This document shows positions 1 through 8,849 of a DNA stretch of 64,000 nucleotides, piece by piece. The number at the start of each line of letters is the position of its first letter. Position 1 is the stretch's first letter. The stretch comes from Kalaharituber pfeilii (lineage: Eukaryota; Ascomycota; Pezizomycetes; Pezizales; Pezizaceae). The notes below the pieces were generated by a model. It did not search any database. It worked only from the letters and a program-made list of their open reading frames with translations, and was not told where the DNA came from. The position numbers were made by a program, and so were the translations under genes. Location of the stretch: positions 186,001 to 250,000 of the forward strand of contig WHUZ01000079.1 of NCBI GenBank assembly GCA_015179045.1, read 5' to 3'.

Positions 1-1377
1 TACATGATGACCGCCTTCCTGCACTTGTCTGTGGCCTATGGGTGGAGGTCATGGCAACCAGAATGTTGCCCGGAGTTGGCCTTGGGTATCTGGTATTCTT
101 TTGTGATATCTTCTAGATTTCGATATGTTCTTATCTTGCTCTTCAAAACCTGAGTGATGAGTGTTCCTTCAAGTTGCACTAGCACAAAATCCAAGCAACC
201 TTGCCGTTTGTAGTCTCTACAATCCTTGTAGAATCTGAGTTTCGTCACTTACTGTCCACAAATGCTGAAGCTCAACCTGCCGTTGTTCGATAATGCATAT
301 CACCAATGATATAACGCTGAGTAACCAGGACAGGTGGCCATAAGTGCGCATGATATGCATTAACCAGTTCAGAAATACTATAATGCGGAAAAGCTAGTCC
401 GATACCACGGGAAAACTGCCAAGATGGGTATGAATTACTTGTGCTGGCCCTTCCCAAAGAGAATCGACACTTCAAGCGGGGTTGGCAGACATGCAATGCT
501 GCCGGCCTACATCTCTCCGTTCTGGCCATGGTTCGCTTATAGAATTGCGACATGAAACTCATGTACACTTCATTTAGTGCTAATGGTGGACATCCGCGTG
601 TGATAGCACTGTGCCATGCGGCAAAGAGAAGAACCGTGCGGGGGGGATAATACCAGACGCGGGCCGAGTGCCCCACATGCAGTCCGATTGCGGATCTTGG
701 ACAAGGAACTTGTGCTATTTACTTTACGGATCCAGCCACCCTTCACCTTAGCTTCGAGCACGTTGTCCGATGACTTGGACATGCAGGTGGGCCAGTGTCC
801 CATGATTAGTGAATCGAGACCGTAAGTGCGTTTCAGTAACGTAATGCATTGCGGATGCCAAACACAATGATGAAGGAGGGCCTACAGACGAGCCTCTCAG
901 ACGAATCCTCGGCTACTGGATAACTTCTGATAGTGGATCTGCGCTGTATGAATCAATGACGTGAGGTCCCAATAAATTAATATTCACATGTTTCAGCTTC
1001 TAATATATATATAGATGTATAAAAAGCGACACTGAGAGGACTGTTGGTGGGAGGGGACCGAGAATCTGGAAGTTTCAGATAGGAAGGCAGATGGTCCCGA
1101 ATGCCGATGGTGTGGAGAGGAGAGGAAACAGAGCGCGACATTTAGGATAGATGGGAGGTGTGTAGGAATAGATTGCCGGGAGGGCTATAGGCGATAAGAG
1201 AATCTCTAGGAGGGAAGGAAGATGAACCGGATCTATTGGTGGAATTGATGCTATGGGTGCAACGATGACGAGGGGGCCTAATGTCACGCAGCGGCGGAAT
1301 TCTGTGATGTATTATTAGTGTTTGAAACAATGGATTCGCTCTACTGTTGTTTATTTCTATTATCTCCTCTATATTCA
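1..1377. other. Unassigned sequence, no supported gene
   Basis: AT-leaning sequence with only short open frames. The longest is a minus-strand frame at 272-676 of 134 codons with no motif I recognise. A second minus frame at 36-248 is equally unrecognised. I cannot support a gene here. Confidence 0.5.
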
Positions 1378-1391
1378 AAGCTCATAGGGTA

Positions 1392-1682
1392 TTTTTTTTC
1401 CTTTTTTAATATCATCACTCGCATTCCGCCTTATAGGCTATGGCGAGGTACAAAACACATAGGTAACTAACTAAATGATGCTAAAATCACAAAAACACGG
1501 TAACCACGTTCCCGTCACTAGATATAAAGGGAAAATGGAAAATCATCGCTCTACCTACTCTATCAACTCGACAAAGGGGTCTTCTCTTCCGCGCTCCTTC
1601 GCCTTCGGGTGTTCATTCACCACTTCCACTCCCCAGGCCACTTCTGCCTCCAGACTCTGCATTCTGCCCAGATGTGTTCTGC
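1392..1682 (-). mobile_element. 5'-truncated LINE B-like copy (291 bp)
   Basis: Read on the minus strand, this piece begins in the end of a LINE C-terminal zinc finger (frame reading EHIWAECRVW, matching the H-x4-C end AHITNECQTW of LINE B at 51.5 kb). After a one-base frame change it continues to a peptide ending DPFVELIE and a stop, then a 3' UTR, the family-B terminal hairpin (CGCCATAGCC...) and an A-rich tail. It is flanked by a 14-bp direct repeat with one mismatch, AAGCTCATAGGGTA at 1378-1391 and AAGCCCATAGGGTA at 1683-1696, which I read as the target-site duplication. Confidence 0.75.
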
Positions 1683-2490
1683 AAGCCCATAGGGTAGTAT
1701 ACAAGTAATGATATGTATATATGAACGTCCACATTTATTCATTGCCCCATGCATTAACACTTTTTGTCCCTACACAAGCTATCCACTTAATCCATATAGC
1801 GTTAGAGGATATGAGGCAATATTGGATAGTTATTGTGGTCCCGTTGATATCCAGTATGAGAGGCTCGACTGTAGCGGTTGGCTCGTGCAGTTGCAATCTA
1901 GGACCAAGGAAATTCTAACAAGGAAACGCAGTGAACTATCAAACGCAAGGTGCCATGTTGCGGGTGGCAAAAAGTTGCTGGTCGCTAATACTTTAAGCTA
2001 GGGCATTGCTGTGTAAGTGCAGGACTCTGAAGTCTAAGAATTATGTGTAAGTGTGGAAATTTTCTATATAACATTTTCCTTTGCAAATCAAATCCTCCAA
2101 CATTTAAAGGAAGGTCAAAAGGACGGTGGCATAATGTAAGGTAGCCTTTACAACTGAGTCGAAATAAAAGCAGAGGAAGAGGAGGAAAAGGAAGAAGCGA
2201 AGCAGATCCGCTGCATTCCTTTTGGTAGCGACCAACTTCTGCTGCTGGAAGTAGCAATCCAACAACCGATAATAAGCCCTCCACGTATTGTGCAGTGACA
2301 AGATAAAGGTATTGTGTCGCTGTTCCGGACCACTCATTACGCGGGCCAGTCACCAATGACCTAGGACAGTAAGACCCGGGCCACTGGGAACGTCCATAGC
2401 TCTAGCATACGGGCAGTTTTCTTCCCCAGTGGGCGAAGAAAATTCCCCTTATCAAAGTATATATCGGTGGAGCACTCCTCAAGAAGCAGC

Positions 2491-2564
2491 CTTTCTGTGC
2501 CATAGACTGGTAGTCTGTATGCGGCGTTATGTGAACGAAAAAAAAGAAAAGAAAAGAAAAAGAA
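2491..2564 (+). mobile_element. LINE A-type tail micro-insertion
   Basis: A 74-bp insert carries the family-A tail variant (GCCATAGACTGGTAGTCTGT, then GCGGCGTTATGTGA) followed by an A/G-rich tail. It is flanked by the 10-bp direct repeat AAGAAGCAGC at 2481-2490 and 2565-2574. It has no coding content. Confidence 0.7.
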
Positions 2565-2574
2565 AAGAAGCAGC

Positions 2575-4340
2575 TTTGTAGGACGATCTGTTCGCATTCT
2601 TAAAGAGTTGCCCAGTGGCCCGCAACTGAGTAGCCCAGAACATCTTGCCGCACGTTCGCATCTAGTGCAAGACAGAATTTACGACTCAGTGTAAATCTGC
2701 AAAAGCCTAGGGCACGAGGTTACAGGGAACGCATCTCAGTCTCAATATTCAAGATACACATGCACTGGGAAGGGAAAAAGGATTAAAATTTATTCGGTAC
2801 CCCAGGGTATCGACATGGCATTCGAGCTGGAGAGGCAATCACATGCAGAGAGTTCGACAGGAAGTCGCCCTCTGCACTGCAGTGCTCTAAACCAACAAAC
2901 ATTGATATCTAGTGAAAGAAATCATTGGTAAGAAGATATATAGAAAGCTTAGATCTTACCATCCAAACGAAAGAATAGGAAAAATAAAATAAAAGCTGGC
3001 AAAAGTTAGTTACTATGCAGTAAAAAAAGCCGCTAGAAGTATCCCCACTGCCTACTATTTCCATGTTGAATTGACCGCTTATATGTTTGAAGTACTAAGT
3101 ACACCTGAACTGTTGCATCAATGTATCCCGTTGGCAGACATCACAGTACCAGTAAGGATTGACATAATATGTAATTTGACTAAAATGGCCAAGTTACTTC
3201 ATCATCATCATGGGGCTTTTTCTTTTTTTTAAAGAAAAAATTCCTCGCTTACCGCTGTTCGCTAAGGCAGGCCAGGATGGGGCTTACAAACATCGGCTTA
3301 GGCCAAATGCTGCTTCATGTGCACTTCTGAAGTCTGCGCCCATCTGAGAAAATCCAGGATTGCCGTTCTGCCAATGGGCGGACCAATCCACCATATTGCC
3401 GAACTGCCAAATACTTGTAGTCGAAATGCTGTGATTGTGCAGCCCTGCACCAATGTGGCACAGATCCTAACCATTCACCAAGATGATAAACCTCAACCCT
3501 TCTCGCGATGTGGCATATGGCCGATTAATTCACAGATATAATTTATCTATTGACACAATACTACATACAGGCGATGACTTCACCGCACCTATGGTGTCAC
3601 ATAGTCTAATAGAATTCTCACTAGTCTCATCAATTTGGGAAGCAGGAATTGCCAACAGGCTCAGCAGTCAATATAAATCCTTGAAAGCGAAGCATAATTT
3701 TTTATTCTTGTATTATTGTTTTTTTACTGCGGCGAATGAGTGAAGTATGAAGCCTATGAGACGAACCTGACACTATCAATCAACCTATCCAACTATGGGC
3801 ACACTGATATTACTGTATCCTTTGAGTGATCTACAAATGAATGCTGAAATGTTCGGTTCTGCGCCGCATTGGTGAATGAGTTCAGTCGTCTAGCAATTCG
3901 AACCATTCGACAATATTGATCGGTAAGTCGACATATTGGTCAATGGTGTTCGTATGAGTCAGAATTCACACCTTTCTCCTGCTCACTTATCTTATATGAT
4001 GCTAAATATCTAATTTCTATTTTTCTTTTCTCTTTCAATGTTGAGTGCGAACGTGTAGAACGTGTAGCCTTGCTGGGCTATATTGGTGCCGGAAGACATA
4101 TCCGCCCACCAAAATTTTCCACCTCAATCAGCTCCATCGAATGAACTCCGGTTTTAATGATTAAATGATTATATCATAGATTTGTTGCTTTTCGAGTGCT
4201 GAGCAAAATCTATGATTTTCCATTTTTTATTTGAGAAAAGATTGGTGGAGCGGGCTGTTTTGGGCCCTATGTTACATACAGTATATGGGGCAAAACTGCC
4301 AAGCAGACAATGCCAAGGGTAAACGGCCTGCGAAGTAGCC
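2575..4340. other. Unassigned sequence
   Basis: AT-rich sequence with no open frame above 90 codons and no recognised motif. Frames at 3317-3541 and 3483-3743 overlap each other and show nothing recognisable. I see no gene. Confidence 0.45.
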
Positions 4341-4457
4341 TCCGGAACAACCTCCGGAACGACCTCCAGAACAGCTTCTGAACAGCCCCTCCGGAACAGC
4401 CTCCGGAATAGCTTCCGGAACAGCATCCGCAAAAGCTTCCGGAAAAGCCTCTGGAAC
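4341..4457. repeat. 12-bp minisatellite, about ten units
   Basis: Degenerate tandem units of the type CTCCGGAACAGC run through the interval, with single-base variants (CTCCAGAACAGC, TTCCGGAACAGC, TTCCGGAAAAGC). Because the unit is a multiple of three, both strands stay open and give artefactual LFRR / CSGG repeat peptides. I do not call these as genes. Confidence 0.85.
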
Positions 4458-5167
4458 AGGCTACAGAAGAGCACTGCAATAGCAGTGAAAACAAGCAGTA
4501 GTGACCTACCTCCAGTTGCAGTACTCTCATCTGCACTTTTATTACAACTTCAAGATTTGTGGTTCATGCATATGTAAAGCTCTCAAAACTGCATTTATCA
4601 ATGATGTCAGTGCATGCTGATTTTCAGTATCTTCATTATGTTCTTATTGATAAAAACTTGCTTGGGCTATTTGGTATGCGAATACCTCAATGTGAGCCAC
4701 AATGACCGCTCTTTTCTGGGGGGTTATTTCAGCACCTACTAGAATATTAGTATCTTAATAAGTATGACAATTGAGTCTTCACCCAGACCTTTTGTACCTG
4801 CCGTCCTTGTATATACTACCTCGTTCTTGAATTTATTCTGCTGCTGTATGATAGGGTATCTCCAGAATTGCGGAGAAGACCCAAATTCATTGTCAGCTGT
4901 CCGGATACTTCTGACATAATAAAAATTGGACGCTATCATGAAATGTGGACTGGTCTCAAGGAGCCAACCTTACAAAAATATGCTAGTTTATACCAACGAT
5001 GCAGTATTATGTGAAGAATACCTATCCATGATAATTATAGTCATCCTTAGCTTTAATACAGTGAACCATAATCCCAGGAAGAGTAGAGGTGTGCCGATTG
5101 ATCCCATCCACAGTAGTCTCATTCCACAACCCATGATTTTTTTTCCGAGCACCTCAAGATTCTTTTC

Positions 5168-5260
5168 TTATGAGACCAGATTGTTCTCAATAGAATTAAA
5201 ATCTGGAGAGTTTGGAGCAATAACGTGCGAGTAGATATCTGACTTCCTGGTTACCTGATG
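5168..5260 (-). pseudogene. Tc1/mariner transposase C-terminal fragment
   Basis: On the minus strand one frame reads HVIAPNSPDFNSIENNLVS and then stops. The NSPDFNSIEN segment matches the SPDLNPIEN hallmark around the last catalytic residue region of Tc1-type DDE transposases. No other transposase segment is readable around it, so this is a relic. Alternative: chance similarity, since only about 19 residues are informative. Confidence 0.5.
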
Positions 5261-5307
5261 CTTTCCATGATGTATGCACCTGATTCCCGAATCGCATACG
5301 CCTCTTG

Positions 5308-5368
5308 CCCTGCCATGGCGAACAGCTGCACGCAGGGTCACGTGACAAAACAAAAAAAACAAAAAAGG
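5308..5368 (+). mobile_element. LINE A tail micro-insertion, 61 bp
   Basis: The insert starts exactly at CCCTGCCATGGCGAACAGCT, ends its core at GGGTCACGTGA and carries an A-rich tail interrupted by C. A 14-bp direct repeat with one mismatch (GCATACGCCTCTTG at 5294-5307, GCATCCGCCTCTTG at 5369-5382) flanks it. It equals the last 40 nt of LINE A plus tail. Confidence 0.8.
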
Positions 5369-5481
5369 GCATCCGCCTCTTGGCAATCACATGGCTTTGG
5401 AGCCTGCAGAAGCCATATCCTGCCACAGATATTCTTCATCGTCCATTTATTCCTCACATTGTATGTCAGTCATCCGCTCCA

Positions 5482-5524
5482 CAATCCTGGCCACATCGGG
5501 CACAATCCTGGCCACATCGGGCAC
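5482..5524. repeat. Two-unit tandem repeat
   Basis: The ~21-bp unit CACAATCCTGGCCACATCGG occurs twice in direct succession. It is a short local duplication with no evident function. Confidence 0.7.
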
Positions 5525-5977
5525 AAGATCCTTCAGAAGGGAGGATGCGGTGTCAGGTGTCCTGAGCATTCAGTGTAAGTAGAAGATTATATTTTGGTAA
5601 GTGAATATAGCTAGGTGACTCAGAGACACTGAGCGATTGGTAAGACTGAGAGGTTTATGAGGATGAGTGCAGGAGGTTCATGCCGATCCTTCAGGATGCG
5701 ATGACATTCTTCAGTCGTTACAGTATCACCAGACGACCAGAAGTTCCACGCGGACTTTCCCGGCTAGAAAGCATCTAGTCCCACCGCTCTCCCACCGTGC
5801 CTCGCACTTCTCCCACTAATACTAGTAGGTATGGAGAGAGCTGCTGTATGGAGGTTCGATGTCGTAGAACACAGCTTGCCACCCATCATCTATTTCTGCA
5901 TGACTAGTGTGCGCCACATGCAACCATCTTACCTTATTTGGAAATACTTGTTCCCGACCGGTACCGGAGAGGTGTAC

Positions 5978-6041
5978 CTTTTTTTTTTGTGTTGTGTGGG
6001 GGGGTCACGTAACCCAGCATACAGCGTTACCAGCCTATGGC
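5978..6041 (-). mobile_element. LINE A-type tail micro-insertion
   Basis: On the minus strand this reads CGCCATAGGCTGGTAACGCT, GTATGCTGGGTTACGTGA, then a G/C-containing stretch and an A run. That is the second sequence variant of the family-A tail. I could not identify a clean target-site duplication, so the limits are approximate. Confidence 0.6.
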
Positions 6042-6662
6042 GTGCGAGGCATGCGAATAAGATTGGTTGACTGGTCAACCGCAGAACTACATAGAACATC
6101 TCTCCGCTGTACCAACGAGGAAATCTACGAATCCATAGAAAGGAACCCATCCTTCTCACGGAATAACTAGTCAATCCTGGCAATCGCGTCCTATCGCCCC
6201 AACTCTGCTCTTTCGACTCCCCTACAATGTATGGCTCTTTGATGTAAATACTAGTATCCGGGAATACTTAGAGTTCAAGCTGTCCTATTCAAGTGGGAAT
6301 TACCTTCAAGGCGATCGCGCGACGGTATGCAGAGAACTGGTCTAAAAGCGTATGAGCACCTTTTATCATTTCAGCCTAGTGCAAACATTTACTACATGAC
6401 ACATATATACGTAGATCTGGACGAGGGCTATGTTAGAGATGTCTTCTATGATGTGGGGAAGGTGACGGAATAAGTAAGTCCAAGCAAGGGCAAGCTTGAT
6501 GCGGGAAGCACATGGAGATAGGGACGTGTGGATTTCATGGGTATATACTGTATAGTAGTGTACATCCAAGCATTTCTTGTTTCGCACCCGCACGCTCGCA
6601 TCAGTAGTCGTACGTTCGTTTCGCCGGCTCTCATCACTCCGGCCCATCAAAATGCGATAATG

Positions 6663-6700
6663 CCCTGCCATGGCGAACAGCTACAGGCGGGGTTATGTGA
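6663..6700 (+). mobile_element. 38-bp LINE A tail core without poly(A)
   Basis: The element is only the core, from CCCTGCCATGGCGAACAGCT to GGGGTTATGTGA. It lies between a 7-bp direct repeat GATAATG (6656-6662 and 6701-6707). Unlike the other copies there is no A run between core and right repeat, although AAAAAG follows the repeat. Confidence 0.55.
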
Positions 6701-7199
6701 GATAATGAAAAAGCGGTAATGGATACTAACTGCCTGCTTACAATGGTTACGTAGGTTAATGGTTCCATTGGTTTCACATGCAGTTGTAGATTTGTTTCTA
6801 GCCTACATCACTGCCATTTATAAAAGCGCTTTGTAATAGACTTACGTGTATCCGGAAGTCTCATGCCAAGACCCTCTAGGCTGCGAAAGCCGAGCGCAGC
6901 GAGGTCTTGATTCTTATGTTGGCAAGGCACTTTTGGTTGCCTAGCAACTAGGTTACCTAGCCAAGTGAATGTTAGAGCTAAGCACACCTACCTAGCCACA
7001 GTTTGTCTAGATAGGTCTACACACATCCAAAATACCATTCTCCCACATCCAGAACACAACAATCAACCATCAACCTCTTCATAACTCCTTTACCCTTATA
7101 AATCTAACCTGAACTTGAACTCATGGATCCTAATACACAATGTGTAACTTATCTTTATTAGTTGTAATTCATAATGTTTGGCTACATCCTTTACCTATG

Positions 7200-7684
7200 A
7201 CTCTATACGTGCTATTAAGGAAGAGATGAAGAGGACTTGGATATGACTAGATCCAAATAATGCTGCATACATGACAGCTATCATAGTTTTACCTGCTCCA
7301 GTAGCTACAACACACATGACATCTCTGCCTCTGGATAGATCCCATGGTATACCAGCTTGCCAATTTTTTTAGCTTAATCTTGTATAGATCCTCCGCTATG
7401 CTCTCTGCTTGCTTTACTCTTGTTGCTCGTCTTTCCCTTTTATTCCGGTCATTATAGTCGATTTTTATGAATAGGTTGTCACTATACGGAGCATCGTTGC
7501 TTAGATCTGGACCAAGGACATCTTTTCCGGAGTTCTCAGACCCTTCGTCGATCATGCACCCAGCAGCTTCTACTCTTTTTAGACTTTCATGCTCCCATGG
7601 AAGTCTCCAGTTTTTATTTCTCTTTTCTACCCCCAAATCCATCTCCTTAGATGATATAAAATCAGCTTTTTGCACTGTTGACAA
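7200..7684 (-). pseudogene. Helicase motif-I (RecQ/DEAD-like) fragment, frameshifted
   Basis: A minus-strand frame from 7684 reads about 110 codons (including LPWEHESLKRVEAAGCMIDE) and then loses frame in a seven-base homopolymer (T run at 7364-7370 on the plus strand). One base less restores GIPWDLSRGRDVMCVVATG followed by AGKT, a P-loop of the type found in RecQ/DEAD-box helicases. A few residues of a following hydrophobic strand (VLFISSL) can be read before a stop near 7200. No later helicase motif is present. Such fragments often accompany fungal mobile or subtelomeric helicase genes, but the parent family is not determined here. Confidence 0.5.
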
Positions 7685-7688
7685 ACTG

Positions 7689-7948
7689 GCTGGTTGTGTC
7701 GAAGTGCTGCTTGGTTGCTTCGAAGTACTACTTTGCTGCGTCTAAGTACTGCTTTGCTGCGTAGAAGCACTGCTTTGCTGCGTCTAAGTACTGCTTTGCT
7801 GCGTCGAAGCACTGCTTGGTTGCGTCCAAGTACTACTTTGCTGCGTCTAAGCACTGCTTTGCTGCGTCTAAGTACTGCTTTGCTGCGTCTAAGTACTGCT
7901 TTGCTGCGTCCAAGTACTGCTTTGTACTGCTTTGCTGCGTCAAAGCAC
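7689..7948. repeat. 21-bp minisatellite, about twelve units
   Basis: Tandem units of AGTACTGCTTTGCTGCGTCT plus A, with scattered substitutions (GCACTG, TACTAC, CTTGGTTGCG). The unit is a multiple of three, so frames on both strands stay open and produce artefactual seven-residue repeats. The same unit reappears in the opposite orientation at 8364-8432. Confidence 0.9.
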
Positions 7949-7987
7949 GGCTAGGCAACCAGCGGCGGGAAAAGCAAGCAGTCAATA

Positions 7988-8347
7988 ATGAACCCAGCCA
8001 TTACTGACTGTCTCATAGATGGACTGGGAAGAGAAGAGATACATATAGATGAGTGGGGAGAAGAATATGGATTGATATTGGAAACTGATGAGGCCGGCTT
8101 GGTTACTAAAGCAAGAAAGCTCAATGGTGGGAATAAGCAAGGCAGATGGGTAGAACTGGAACAGCATGAGGTACGAGTGTTAAGAAGAGAGGCATATACA
8201 CTATACAAGAAAAAGAAGGATAAGGTCCGGCCAGTGAGCGTCCTGAAGTCGTTTCTGCGAGTTGTCTTGTTGCGAGTTGTATTGCGAGGGTCTATTGCGA
8301 GGTCTATGGCCAAAACGGCGAGTTATCCTAAGAGTCCGTGTTGCTGA
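7988..8347 (+). pseudogene. Unrecognised 119-codon frame, possible retroelement fragment
   Basis: The frame opens MNPAITDCLIDGLGREEIHI and contains a hydrophilic stretch ending YKKKKDKVRPV. A basic KKxxxKVRPV run of that kind occurs upstream of the reverse transcriptase in some fungal Ty3-type polyproteins, which is the only hint of identity and is weak. The reading after KVRPV becomes low complexity (repeated LLRVVL). The frame lies exactly between the two inverted minisatellite arrays, so it may be the cargo of a degenerate element. Confidence 0.3.
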
Positions 8348-8363
8348 ACAAGATAGGTGCGGT

Positions 8364-8432
8364 AAGACGCAGCAAAGCAGTGCTTAGACGCAGCAAAGTA
8401 GTACAAAGCAGTGCTTGGACGCAGCAAAGTAC
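8364..8432. repeat. Inverted copy of the 21-bp minisatellite
   Basis: About three units of GACGCAGCAAAGCAGTGCTT, the reverse complement of the array at 7689-7948. The two arrays could fold into a hairpin around the intervening frame. Confidence 0.85.
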
Positions 8433-8849
8433 ACCGACAACTACTTTCACAGAACGAGCGCTTGGAAGAAGACAACCTTCCGGGCGCATCCAGAAAACAA
8501 AAGTTAGACTAAAGCGAAGCTCGGGACTGCCCGAGAAAGAATATCACCTATATTCTACAGAATTCAGAAGATCGCGAGTCATTTCTCCAAGGTTAAGTTT
8601 TCAGAAGTTTTGGAAGATTTCCAATACAATTTCGAGGAATAGGGGCAGTTGCACCCAATTGGTGCTAGCACAGCCCTGGTAGTGCTGACTGACCTATCGA
8701 ACTAAAACCTGAAAGGGAATAGTGACTCAGAACAAGCAATACCTGCCGAATACAGTAAGGTGCAACCTAAGAGCGGCGGCATACCATATCAGGTAGCGAC
8801 ACAAGCGGCAGATTTTAGAAGAAGAAATAAGTTAAGGAAGCAGAAAAGG

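Noticed and set aside
4267..4536. Repetitive minus-strand peptides (LFRR and CSGG repeats)
   Set aside because: Products of the 12-bp minisatellite being a multiple of three; no evidence of coding.
5308..5368. tRNA-derived SINE
   Set aside because: The short repeats lack A/B box promoters or a tRNA-like head; they match LINE 3' ends only.
7689..7948. CRISPR array
   Set aside because: Units are contiguous 21-bp repeats without spacers, in a eukaryotic sequence.
7627..7954. Seven-residue repeat proteins on both strands
   Set aside because: Artefact of the 21-bp minisatellite, open in both directions.
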